Below, one piece after another: positions 36,018 through 44,903 of a stretch of DNA of 64,000 nucleotides; position 1 is the stretch's first letter; every line of letters begins with the position of its first letter. The stretch spans positions 207,573 to 271,572 of the forward strand of contig NZ_VICC01000005.1 in NCBI RefSeq assembly GCF_006546825.1. Reading direction: 5' to 3'. Below the pieces are notes generated by a model, which had not been told where the DNA came from, made no database searches, and worked only from the letters and a program-made list of their open reading frames with translations. Source of the DNA: Actinomyces oris (GTDB taxonomy: Bacteria; Actinomycetota; Actinomycetes; Actinomycetales; Actinomycetaceae). The position numbers were made by a program, and so were the translations under genes.

Positions 36018-37798
36018 GTGCCGTGGTGCCGGCGAGCACCCATCGGATCCCCGGCCGTGAGGTCACGGTCATGGGCCTGGAGACCGAGTACGGCATCCTC
36101 GGGGCCGAGCCCGAGGACGTCGTGGCCGCCTGCCTGGAGGACGAGGGTGAGGCCGGGCGCAGCCGAGGCGTGCGCTGGGACTACTCCGGCGAGTACCCCC
36201 TGCGTGATGCCCGTGGCTTCGAGATGGACCGCGCAGCGGCCGACCCCTCTATGCTTACCGACATCCCCGGGGTCGCCTCCGTCGAGGCCCCCGTCCCCGG
36301 GCGGGTGCGCACCACCGCCGTCGTGCGCCTGACCGCCCAGGAGGAGGCCTGGCAGCGCGGCACCGCCACCTGCGTGGGCACCGGCGGGCGCCTCTACGTG
36401 GACCACGGTCACCCCGAGTACGCCACACCGGAGTGCACCGGCGCCGCGCAGGCCGTCCTTGCCGACCGGGCGGGGGACCTCCTGGTGGCCAGCGGGGCCG
36501 AGCGGCTGCGCCGGCGTGGGGTGAAGGCCCGGCTGTTCAAGAACAACGTCGATGGCAAGGGCGCCACCTACGGCACCCATGAGAACTACCTCGTGCCCCG
36601 CGCCCTCGACTTCGACGACCTCGTCCAGGCCCTGGTCCCCCTGCTCGTGGTTCGTCCGCTCCTGGTGGGCTCGGGCCGGGTCGGCACCGGCGCTATCGCC
36701 CAGGGCGCCGACTTCCAGATCAGTCAGCGGGCCGATTACCTGGAGAAGGTCGTCGGCCTGGGCACCACGGTGGACCGTCCCCTGGTCAACACCCGCGACG
36801 AGCCCCACGCCGACCCTCAGCGCTGGCGCCGTCTCCACCTGGTGGCAGGCGACGCCAACTGCTTCGACACCATCGCCTGGCTCAAGCTCGGCATGACCGC
36901 CCTCGTCCTCCAGGTGCTGGCCGACGGCGTCCCCGCCGGCTGGCGCCGCCTGCGCCTGGCAGACCCCGTGGCCCAGGCCCGGGACGTCTCCCGTGACACC
37001 CGTCTTCAAGGCAGGCTGGAGCTGGCCGACGGGCGGCGCCTGAGCGCCCTGGAGATCCTGGAGCGCTACCTGCAGGCGGTGCGCAGCCACCTGAAGGACT
37101 GCGGCCGCCCCGCGCCGGCGCCGCAAGGCGACCCCCTGCGCCCGGATCTGGCCGCGCTGGCCGACGGCGCCGATACCGACGGCGCCGAGACCGGCGCGAT
37201 CCTCGCCTTCTGGGAGGCCTCACTGGCCTCCCTGCGCGAGCTGCAGGCCCAGTGCGCCGGTGGCCACGAGCCGGGGGAGTCGCAAGGAGCGGCTGGGCAC
37301 CTGGAGTGGGTCGCCAAGAAGCAGCTCCTGGACGCCACCGCCCGCCGCCATCCCGGTGCCGGCGGACACGATGTCCTCCATGCCGTCGACCTGGCCTGGT
37401 CCGAGCTCTCCCCAGGTGGGAGAGGCTTGGCAGAGCGGGTTCCCGCCGGCGTCGACGCGCGCGGCGGGCTCCGTGACGAGGTGGTGGAGACGGCCCTCGG
37501 TGAGCCGCCCACCACGACCCGGGCCTGGCTGAGAGGTAGGCTCGTGAGCGACTTCCCCGGGCAGGTGGTCGCCGCCGGCTGGCACTCCATGGTCCTGGAG
37601 ACCGGTGAGAGGGCCCAGCGCCGCCTGCCCCTGACCGACACCCTGGCCTTCACCCGCACCGCCACGGTGCCGGCCCTCAAGGACGCCGCCGACGTCGTCG
37701 AGGTCCTCGCGCGCCTCACGGGCGAGCGTCCCGGCGACCCGGGGCGAGCCACCGAAGCAGTGACCACATCCGCCGCCCTGTCAGGAGAGCAGACATGA
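36014..37798 (+). CDS. dop: Pup deamidase/depupylase
   Basis: A 594-residue enzyme of the carboxylate-amine ligase fold. It deamidates the C-terminal Gln of Pup to Glu and removes Pup from proteins. The N-terminus VMGLETEYGI carries the catalytic Glu/Asp region. The family-specific Dop loop is visible at about residues 70-100 (DRAAADPSMLTDIPG). The GTG start overlaps the arc stop. A Dop is required here because the encoded Pup ends in Gln. At 594 residues it is longer than the usual roughly 500, with a disordered insert near residues 375-420. Confidence 0.93.
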   Translation: MSAVVPASTHRIPGREVTVMGLETEYGILGAEPEDVVAACLEDEGEAGRSRGVRWDYSGEYPLRDARGFEMDRAAADPSMLTDIPGVASVEAPVPGRVRTTAVVRLTAQEEAWQRGTATCVGTGGRLYVDHGHPEYATPECTGAAQAVLADRAGDLLVASGAERLRRRGVKARLFKNNVDGKGATYGTHENYLVPRALDFDDLVQALVPLLVVRPLLVGSGRVGTGAIAQGADFQISQRADYLEKVVGLGTTVDRPLVNTRDEPHADPQRWRRLHLVAGDANCFDTIAWLKLGMTALVLQVLADGVPAGWRRLRLADPVAQARDVSRDTRLQGRLELADGRRLSALEILERYLQAVRSHLKDCGRPAPAPQGDPLRPDLAALADGADTDGAETGAILAFWEASLASLRELQAQCAGGHEPGESQGAAGHLEWVAKKQLLDATARRHPGAGGHDVLHAVDLAWSELSPGGRGLAERVPAGVDARGGLRDEVVETALGEPPTTTRAWLRGRLVSDFPGQVVAAGWHSMVLETGERAQRRLPLTDTLAFTRTATVPALKDAADVVEVLARLTGERPGDPGRATEAVTTSAALSGEQT

Positions 37799-37983
37799 GT
37801 GAGTTCGCCCAGCCGTCCCGCAGCCGCCAGGACGATCCCGCCCCCGACGACGACCCGACCCCCGGCCCCGCAGGCCCTGCCCGGGGCCAGGGCCTGGACT
37901 CGGTGCTGGACATGATCGACGATGTCCTGGCCGTTGACGCCCAGGAGTTCGTGCGCGGCTTCGTCCAGAAGGGCGGCCAGTGA
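37795..37983 (+). CDS. pup: Prokaryotic ubiquitin-like protein Pup
   Basis: A 62-residue, mostly disordered modifier covalently attached to lysines of target proteins. The C-terminal half carries the helix-forming region (LDSVLDMIDDVLAVDAQEF) and the diagnostic tail FVQKGGQ. It ends in Gln, so Dop must convert it to Glu before PafA can ligate it. It overlaps both dop and pafA by 4 nt, so the three are translationally coupled. Confidence 0.97.
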   Translation: MSEFAQPSRSRQDDPAPDDDPTPGPAGPARGQGLDSVLDMIDDVLAVDAQEFVRGFVQKGGQ

Positions 37984-39524
37984 GGGCCAGCGCCCCGGGG
38001 CCGCGCGTCACCGGCCTGGAGACCGAGTTCGGCGTCCTGTGCGCCCCCGCCGGGCCGCCGGAAGCGATTAAGAGCGACCTGCCGGATGTCGAGCGGGCGG
38101 CGGCGCTCATCTTCCGTCACCGGCCGGTCGGCTACCGCAGCACCAACCTCTTCCTGCCCAACGGTGGGCGCCTCTACCTCGACATCGGTGCCCACCCCGA
38201 GTACGCCACCGCCGAGTGCGTGAGCGTGCGCGACCTCGTCGCCCAGGACCAGGCCGGCCGGGCGATCCTGGCCGACATGGCCACGCGTGCCGCCGCGGGC
38301 CTGGCCCAGGAGGGGACCGCGGTCCGCTTCCACCTCCTGGCCAACAACACCGATTCGGCCGGCCACACCTACGGCTGCCACGAGAGCTACTCCGTGCCCC
38401 GCAGCCTGCTCGATGCCACCGACGACGCATCGGCCGCCAGCAGTGAGACCACCATGGCGGTCCTCACCTCCTTCCTGGCCACGCGCCCCGTCCTGGTCGG
38501 CTCCGGGCGCCCGCTGCCAGGCGGCCCGACGGAGCCGAACGAGGGCGGCCGCGGTGCGGGGGAGGAGACCGCCTGGGGCCTGTCACCGCGCGCCCCCCAC
38601 CTGCAGGCCCTGACCTCGGCCGACACCACCGGGCAGCGCGCCCTGGTCAACACCCGCGACGAGCCCCACGCCGACGCCAGTCGCCTGCGCCGCCTGCACG
38701 TCACCTGCGCCGACACCACCATGGCTGAGCCGACAACGGGCCTGCGCAGCGCTGTGACCCTGCTGCTCCTGGACGCCCTCGAGGTGGGATGGGACTTCAC
38801 CGACCTGATCCTGGCCGACCCTCTGGTCTCGCTGTCCGCACTGGGGGAGAGCCCCTGGGGGGACGTGCCCGCCACCACCGTCCAGGGCCGGTGCCTGAGC
38901 GCCGTCGACATCCAAGAGGCCTTCCTGGAGCGACTAGCCGCCTACCTGGACGACGCCGGAGTGCCGGACTTCCTGCGCGGCGCCGAGCATCTGCTCACCG
39001 ACCTGGCGCCCCGCGTCATCTCCGCGCTGCGCCACCACGACGACAGCGCCATCGACACCGAGATCGACTGGGCCATTAAGCGTCGCCTCATGCGCGCCCA
39101 GCGTGAGCGCCACCCCCAGCTGAGCGGCCAGGCCCTGAAGACCCTGCGCTCGCGGGTGGACCTGGCCTACCACGACCTCAACGCCGAGACCGGACTGGTT
39201 CCGCGCCTGGTCGCCCAAAGGGCCATGGTGAACCTGTGCGATCCGGAGGAGATCGAGCGCGCCCGCCAGACGCCCCCGGCCACGCGCGCCGCCCTGCGGG
39301 GGGCCTTCGTGGCGGCCTGCCTGGAGGTGGGAGCTGACTTCTCCGTCTCCTGGGAGAGCTTGCGGCTGGACTCGCCGCCCACTGCGCCCGTGGACCTGCC
39401 GGACCCGCTGGAGACGGCCCACGAGGCCGCCGAGTCCCTGACCCAGCGGGTGCTGGACCTGCGTCCCGAGGAGATGCACCGCATCGACCTCGTGGGCCGC
39501 GGCGGCCTGGGTGCGCCGGGCTGA
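37980..39524 (+). CDS. pafA: Pup-protein ligase
   Basis: A 514-residue ligase that phosphorylates the C-terminal Glu of Pup and joins it to substrate lysines. TGLETEFGVL near the N-terminus is the catalytic strand, and NLFLPNGGRLYLD, GAHPEYATAEC and NTRDEPHAD are family motifs also seen in Dop. The Dop loop is absent, which separates it from Dop. The start is GTG overlapping pup by 4 nt. It closes the arc-dop-pup-pafA unit. Confidence 0.95.
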   Translation: MRASAPGPRVTGLETEFGVLCAPAGPPEAIKSDLPDVERAAALIFRHRPVGYRSTNLFLPNGGRLYLDIGAHPEYATAECVSVRDLVAQDQAGRAILADMATRAAAGLAQEGTAVRFHLLANNTDSAGHTYGCHESYSVPRSLLDATDDASAASSETTMAVLTSFLATRPVLVGSGRPLPGGPTEPNEGGRGAGEETAWGLSPRAPHLQALTSADTTGQRALVNTRDEPHADASRLRRLHVTCADTTMAEPTTGLRSAVTLLLLDALEVGWDFTDLILADPLVSLSALGESPWGDVPATTVQGRCLSAVDIQEAFLERLAAYLDDAGVPDFLRGAEHLLTDLAPRVISALRHHDDSAIDTEIDWAIKRRLMRAQRERHPQLSGQALKTLRSRVDLAYHDLNAETGLVPRLVAQRAMVNLCDPEEIERARQTPPATRAALRGAFVAACLEVGADFSVSWESLRLDSPPTAPVDLPDPLETAHEAAESLTQRVLDLRPEEMHRIDLVGRGGLGAPG

Positions 39525-39668
39525 GACTCCTGAGGGTCTGGGCCCCGTCGCCCTTGAGTGCTGTCCGCTACCGGTTTTTCCCGTCTTTTCAACGGCTGGG
39601 GTCGGGTGTTCCCTGACGGCCCGGGGCCTGGTCGACCCTTGCGTGAAGTCCCGGGAAGGAGTAGACAC

Positions 39669-39687
39669 TTAGGTGTGCCTCACCAAA
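39669..39687 (+). promoter_or_regulatory. DtxR/IdeR-type iron box
   Basis: TTAGGTGTGCCTCACCAAA matches 14 of 19 positions of the DtxR/IdeR consensus, with both half-sites (TTAGGT and CACC) clear. It lies 242 nt before the transporter operon. DtxR-family regulators with Fe(II) repress iron-uptake genes; a DtxR homologue (AmdR) is reported in Actinomyces naeslundii. Function here is inferred. Confidence 0.6.
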
Positions 39688-39784
39688 GCCGGGAGGTGTG
39701 CCGCCTCTTGGGGTGATGTCTCTGGGTTGGTTCGTTCGACGTGTCGATGCGCGGCTCGGGTCAGACATTTCTCTGAGCAAGTCA

Positions 39785-39803
39785 ATAATGATAATGATTT
39801 GCA
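39785..39803 (+). promoter_or_regulatory. Fur/Zur-type metal box
   Basis: An AT-rich patch in GC-rich surroundings. The core TGATAATGATTTGCA (39789-39803) fits the 7-1-7 Zur palindrome of actinobacteria at 13 of 15 positions, and the 19-mer also fits the Fur consensus at about 15 of 19. It lies 125 nt before the S-component start, in promoter range. Which Fur-family member binds cannot be decided. Confidence 0.6.
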
Positions 39804-39928
39804 AAACGAGTTGGTGGCGGGGTAGATGTGCGGTCATCACGCCGGAGTGCCCGACCAGGTGCGCCCCGGGGCTCCGGCACGAGGCCGGAGCGGTCACCGT
39901 GACCCGTGAGAACACGCAAGGAGAAAGC

Positions 39929-40564
39929 ATGAGCACCACCAACCGCACGCCGGTCGCCACCGAGCCGGACAGGCCCTCGGTTCACACCTCATCGCGCTCA
40001 GGGCTGGCCGACTCCGCCCTGGGAACCCGCAACCTCATGACGATCGCCGCGCTGGCGGTCGTCTCCATGATCCTCCTGGTGCCCCTGAACTACCTGGCTC
40101 CGGCGGCGGGAGCCTCCCGGGACGCCGTGCTCCTGGGGTGCGCGATCATGGGACTGTGGCTCGTGCCGTACCTGCTGCCCGCAACCGTCGTTCGCCGCCC
40201 CGGCGCCGTCATGATCGCGGCCCTTCTCATGGGCATCATGTCCGTCTTCACCACTCCGACGGGTCCTGCGGCCATCGTCGGCAACCTCATCGGCGGGGCC
40301 TTCGTCGAGGTGCCCCTGGCCATCCTGCTCTACCGGAAGTGGACCTGGTGGTCCTTCCTCATCTCGGCGGCAACCTTCGGCCTGCTCAACGGCATCATGT
40401 ACGTCTCCGTCATGAGCGCCGCAGCGGGTATGGCCTCGGCGAGCGCCGGCGTCGTCATCGCCGTGGTCTCGGCCCTGGTTGGTGGCGGCCTCACCATTGC
40501 CCTGACCCGACTGCTCAACCGCGCCGGCGTCGGCATCGATCACCGCACGACCGGCCGTGCCTGA
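39929..40564 (+). CDS. ECF transporter substrate-binding (S) component
   Basis: A 211-residue integral membrane protein with five or six helices, starting at the ATG at 39929 behind AAGGAGA. A hydrophilic N-terminal 35 residues precede the first helix. It resembles the MptD/Trep_Strep class of S-components by layout and position ahead of an ECF ATPase-T fusion. The substrate is unknown; metal boxes upstream and half-transporters downstream suggest haem, iron chelates or a metal-linked cofactor. It overlaps the next gene by 8 nt. Confidence 0.75.
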   Translation: MSTTNRTPVATEPDRPSVHTSSRSGLADSALGTRNLMTIAALAVVSMILLVPLNYLAPAAGASRDAVLLGCAIMGLWLVPYLLPATVVRRPGAVMIAALLMGIMSVFTTPTGPAAIVGNLIGGAFVEVPLAILLYRKWTWWSFLISAATFGLLNGIMYVSVMSAAAGMASASAGVVIAVVSALVGGGLTIALTRLLNRAGVGIDHRTTGRA

Positions 40565-43043
40565 GACAGTGCCCGCCGCACCGGCTGCTCCGGGGGTGGA
40601 GCAGCCTCTGGGAGAGTCGGCCGATCCGGCACTGGTGAGCATCGAGGGCCTGAGTGTCCACTACCTCGGACGCGAGAGCTGGGTCCTGGATGCCGTCGAC
40701 CTGACCCACCTGCGCGCTCAGGTCACCGCCGTCATCGGCCCCTCGGGCTGCGGCAAGACCACCCTCGTGCGCGCACTGTGCGGCCTCATCCCGCACTGCC
40801 TGCCCTCGGAGTACGCCGGCAGTCTGAGACTGGCCGACACCGAGGTCGCCGACGCCACCGTCCAGACCCTGGCCCAGACCGTCGCCTACGTCGGCCAGAG
40901 CCCCGACGCCGCCGTCGTCACCCGCACCGTCCACGACGATGTCGCCTTCCCGCTGCAGAACCTGTGCCTGGCCAGGTCGGAGATCACCGCGCGGGTCGAG
41001 CAGGCCCTGCGCGCGGTGGGACTCATCGAGCGCATCTGGGATGACCCCTGGACGCTTTCGGGCGGACAGCGTCAACGGCTCGCGCTCGCCGTCGCCCTGG
41101 CCATGCGCCCACAGCTCCTCGTGCTCGACGAGCCGACCAGCACCATCGATGCCACCGGCCGGGAGGAGTTCTACACCCTCATCTCCTCCCTGACGGCCAC
41201 GGGCATGGCGGTCGTCGTCATCGACCACGACCTCGACCCGGTACTGCCCGTCGTCGACCAGGTCCTGGCCCTCAACGCCGACGGGCGGACCATCGCCGTC
41301 GGCTCGCCGCGGGAGGTCTTCATGAGCCACCGCCGCGAGCTGACCGACGCCGGAGTGTGGATGCCCCGAGCTCTGCGTGAGGCCGGCGACGACCTCCCCG
41401 CGGGGATGCAGGCCTCGGAGGCGGCGCTGACCTGTGCCGAGGCCGGAATCCGGGTGCCCCGGCTCGCCGACCTGTGCGCCGAGGGCGAGGTGCGCTACCT
41501 GGAGAAACAGACGCCCGGCTCCGCTGAGAGCTGGCAGCAGGTCGAGGTCATCGACACCCGCGAGGTACTCGCCGGCCGCCCCCGGCCCGAGCCCAGAACC
41601 AGTGTCGAGCTGGTCGACCTCGAAGTGCCGGGGCGATCACCTCGGGTGTCCCTGCGTCTGGGTGGCGGCGAGCTCGTGGCGCTGCTCGGCCCCAACGGCG
41701 CGGGCAAGTCCTCGATCCTGTCCGCCCTGGCCGGACTCGTGCGCTCCACAGCATCCAAGGCGGTGGTCGGTGGCCGGGACGTCGGCAAGGGCAGGCACCT
41801 GGTCGGCTACGTCTTCCAGAATCCTGAGCACCAGTTCGTGGCCACCACCGTCGGGGCGGAGCTCGCCGTCGGAGGGACCTCGCCGGAGCGGGTCGATGAG
41901 CTCCTTGAACAGTTCCACCTGACCGCCCACCGGGACCACCATCCCCTGACCCTCTCGGGCGGTCAGGCCCGCAGGCTCTCGGTGGCCACCATGGTCAGCG
42001 AGGAGCGCGACGTCGTCGTCCTCGACGAGCCCACCTACGGGCAGGACTGGGACAACACCTGTGAGCTCATGGACTTCATCGACCAGCTGCGCCACCAGGG
42101 CCGCACGGTCATCATGGCCACCCACGACCTCGAGCTCGCCCTGGAGCACTGCACCCACATCGTCGCGTTGCCCGGAGCAGCGCGAGGTGGAACGGTTCCG
42201 CTCACAGGGCAGGAGGCCGGGGTGGGTGACGACGCCGACGATCCCTCTGGGGTGCCCGCGACTGGGGTGGCCACCCCTCGAGCCGGCGACGTGGAACTCC
42301 TGCCGGTGCCGCCCCGGCCCCAGCCACGGCCAGGCCTGTTCACCTCGCTCAACCCCTTCACCCTCTTCGCCTCGGTCCTGCCGGTCATGGTGATGGTCTT
42401 CGCCCTGCGCAACCATCACCTCAACCTGGGCATCCTGCTGACCTCCTCGGTCCTCATCGTCGCCGCGCGCGCCTCCCTGAGACGCACTGTGGCCTCGGTG
42501 GTCGCCCCCTGGGTGGTCGCCGCGCTCATGACCTGGATCTTCAGCAGCGGGGTCCACCACCAGGAGACGGCCGCGCGCCTCTACGACCTGGGTGACGCGG
42601 TGACGGGAGGCACCGGTATCGGCGCGCTCATCGCACTGGTCCTCGTCTCGGGCGTCTCCACCGACCCCGAGGCCCTCATCCGCACTCTGACCACTACCTT
42701 CCACATGCCCTACCGCCTCGGGGCGGCGGGGACCGCGGCCATCGCCTTCATCACCCGCTTCCACGGCGACTTCGTCCTCCTGCGCACCGCCAGGGCGCTG
42801 CGCGGGGTCGGCGGCCGCTGGGGGATGCTCGCGCCTGTGGTCCGCTGGATCGGCTCCATCCTGCCGCTGATGATCCTGGCCATCCAGCACGCCGAGCGCG
42901 TCGCCCTGTCCATGGACTCACGCGCCTTCGGCGCCCACCGACGGCGCACCGAGATGACCGACGAGCCCTGGAGAGGACGCGACTGGGGAGTCGTCGTTCT
43001 CACCTGGGCGCTGGCCCTCATCATCTGGAAAACCCTCAGCTGA
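40557..43043 (+). CDS. ECF transporter energising module: two ATPases and T-component fused
   Basis: An 828-residue fusion. Domain 1 (about 20-260) is an ABC ATPase with Walker A GPSGCGKT near 61 and signature LSGGQRQR near 166. Domain 2 (about 345-560) is a second ATPase with GPNGAGKS near 377 and LSGGQARR near 465. From about 590 to the end is a T-component (EcfT/CbiQ-like) with several helices and the coupling-helix motif LSMDSRAFG. It therefore supplies the whole energy module in one chain for the S-component just upstream. A Pro-rich linker (about 570-590) joins ATPase 2 to the membrane part. Confidence 0.88.
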   Translation: MPETVPAAPAAPGVEQPLGESADPALVSIEGLSVHYLGRESWVLDAVDLTHLRAQVTAVIGPSGCGKTTLVRALCGLIPHCLPSEYAGSLRLADTEVADATVQTLAQTVAYVGQSPDAAVVTRTVHDDVAFPLQNLCLARSEITARVEQALRAVGLIERIWDDPWTLSGGQRQRLALAVALAMRPQLLVLDEPTSTIDATGREEFYTLISSLTATGMAVVVIDHDLDPVLPVVDQVLALNADGRTIAVGSPREVFMSHRRELTDAGVWMPRALREAGDDLPAGMQASEAALTCAEAGIRVPRLADLCAEGEVRYLEKQTPGSAESWQQVEVIDTREVLAGRPRPEPRTSVELVDLEVPGRSPRVSLRLGGGELVALLGPNGAGKSSILSALAGLVRSTASKAVVGGRDVGKGRHLVGYVFQNPEHQFVATTVGAELAVGGTSPERVDELLEQFHLTAHRDHHPLTLSGGQARRLSVATMVSEERDVVVLDEPTYGQDWDNTCELMDFIDQLRHQGRTVIMATHDLELALEHCTHIVALPGAARGGTVPLTGQEAGVGDDADDPSGVPATGVATPRAGDVELLPVPPRPQPRPGLFTSLNPFTLFASVLPVMVMVFALRNHHLNLGILLTSSVLIVAARASLRRTVASVVAPWVVAALMTWIFSSGVHHQETAARLYDLGDAVTGGTGIGALIALVLVSGVSTDPEALIRTLTTTFHMPYRLGAAGTAAIAFITRFHGDFVLLRTARALRGVGGRWGMLAPVVRWIGSILPLMILAIQHAERVALSMDSRAFGAHRRRTEMTDEPWRGRDWGVVVLTWALALIIWKTLS

Positions 43044-43053
43044 GGAGACAACC

Positions 43054-44901
43054 ATGCCTAAGCAATCGATGCACCAGGCGAGTCACCAGGAGGCCGCAGG
43101 CGTCACCGTCGGCGAGCTCATCCGACCGGCGCGCCCGGCCATGATGGCGACCGGGCTACTGACCACCCTCGGAGCGCTGCTGTCCATCGTCCCCTTCGAG
43201 GCCATGCGCAACCTGGCGGCCATCTGGCTGGGCGAGACCTCACCGCAGGGCTGGCGCGGCAGCCCGTGGATCTGGGCGGCCATCGCCGTCGGGGCGCTCT
43301 TCGCCTCCCAGGCCCTCTACCTGGCGGGCCTGGGGATCACGCACCTGGCCGAGGCCCGGCTGCGCCACCACCTGCGTGAACGGGTCGTCGAGGCCATCAG
43401 CGGCCTGCCCCTGGGGCGGGTGGCGCAGATCCCGCACGGCACCATCCGCAAGATGGTCTGCGACGACACCACCTCCATCCACACCCTCGTCGCCCACGTC
43501 CCCGGAGACGCCACCAACGCCGTCGTCATGGCGGCGGCGGGGACGGCCTACCTGCTGTGGACCGACTGGCGCCTGGCCTGCGCGCTGGTGGGGCTGTGGG
43601 TCCTCGCGCTGGGAGCGATGCTCCTGACCCTGTCCGGCCTGTCGGGCATCACCGAGCGCTTCGGTGCCGCTCAGACCGCGCTGGCCGCCGCGACCGTCGA
43701 GATGCTCGAGGGCATCAAGGAGATCAAGGGCTTCCAGGCCACCGACGCCTCCCGCACCCGCTTCAGCCAGGCGCGCACCGAGTTCTCCGGCCTGTCGTAC
43801 GAGTGGGTGAGCAGGTCTGGGAAGGCCATCAGTGCCATGACCGCGGTCCTGCGGCCCTCCACGGTCTTCGCCACGGTCGCGGTCCTGGCCGTTCTGTTCA
43901 CCTCCCAGGGGTGGACGCCCCTGTCGGCCACCCTGCCGTTCTTCCTGGTGGCACTTGGACTGCCGGAGGGGCTCATGACGCTCATCGGTCTCATGCAGCA
44001 CATGTACGAGTCCAGGATGGCCGCCCAGGCCACCGCCGACCTGCTCTCCCAGCCGCCGATGCCCGAGGGGACCCATGGCGACGGCGAGGGACCCGCCCCC
44101 GGGCGCGTCGACGTCGAGGACGTTACCTTCTCCTACGAGGCCGGCTCCCCGGTTCTGCACGGCGCCTCCTTCACCGCTGAGCCGGGAACCGTGACAGCGC
44201 TCGTCGGCCCCTCCGGTGGTGGCAAGTCGACCCTGGCCCGCCTCATCGCCCGCTTCTACGACGTCGACGACGGCGCCGTGCGCATTAGCGGCGTCGACGT
44301 GCGAGATGCGACTTTCCCCTGGCTGCTCTCGCGCGTGGCGATCGTGCTTCAGGATGTGGCCCTGGCCCATGAGTCTGTCCACGACAACATCGCCCTGGGA
44401 CGCCCCGACGCCACCCGGGAGCAGGTTGAAGCGGCCGCCCGGGCGGCCTGCATCCACGAGCGCATCACGCGTCTGCCCCATGGCTACGACACGATCCTGG
44501 GTGAGGAAGGCGGGTTCCTCTCCGGAGGGGAGCGTCAGCGCGTCACGCTGGCGCGCGCCTACCTCCAGAACGCCCCCGTCCTTGTCCTGGACGAGGCCAC
44601 CGCCCAGGCCGACCCGGCCTCTGAGCGCGACATCCACCAGGCCCTGTCCCGACTTGCGGCCGGGCGGACCGTCATCATCATCGCCCACCGCCTGTCCACG
44701 ATCCGCGACGCAGACCAGATCCTCGTCGTCGACGCCGGACGCATCACCGAGCGCGGCACGCACGAGGAGCTGCTGGCCGCTGGCGGACGCTATGCCGCCA
44801 TGTGGCGCAGTCAGGACCTGAGCGAGGAGACCGACGCCGCCGCACTGACCGCCCAGGTCGACCAGTTCGGAGCCGAGACCGCCGGGCAGGAGGAGAAGTA
44901 G
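43054..44901 (+). CDS. ABC half-transporter (exporter fold), first of a pair
   Basis: A 615-residue protein with an N-terminal six-helix type IV transmembrane domain (about 25-320) and a C-terminal ATPase: Walker A GPSGGGKSTL, signature LSGGERQRV, Walker B VLVLDEAT. It most likely forms a heterodimer with the next gene product. Such pairs next to ECF modules occur in the streptococcal sia haem locus, and IrtAB-type pairs with this fold import siderophores in mycobacteria; import is therefore possible despite the exporter fold. Confidence 0.85.
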   Translation: MPKQSMHQASHQEAAGVTVGELIRPARPAMMATGLLTTLGALLSIVPFEAMRNLAAIWLGETSPQGWRGSPWIWAAIAVGALFASQALYLAGLGITHLAEARLRHHLRERVVEAISGLPLGRVAQIPHGTIRKMVCDDTTSIHTLVAHVPGDATNAVVMAAAGTAYLLWTDWRLACALVGLWVLALGAMLLTLSGLSGITERFGAAQTALAAATVEMLEGIKEIKGFQATDASRTRFSQARTEFSGLSYEWVSRSGKAISAMTAVLRPSTVFATVAVLAVLFTSQGWTPLSATLPFFLVALGLPEGLMTLIGLMQHMYESRMAAQATADLLSQPPMPEGTHGDGEGPAPGRVDVEDVTFSYEAGSPVLHGASFTAEPGTVTALVGPSGGGKSTLARLIARFYDVDDGAVRISGVDVRDATFPWLLSRVAIVLQDVALAHESVHDNIALGRPDATREQVEAAARAACIHERITRLPHGYDTILGEEGGFLSGGERQRVTLARAYLQNAPVLVLDEATAQADPASERDIHQALSRLAAGRTVIIIAHRLSTIRDADQILVVDAGRITERGTHEELLAAGGRYAAMWRSQDLSEETDAAALTAQVDQFGAETAGQEEK

Positions 44902-44903
44902 CC

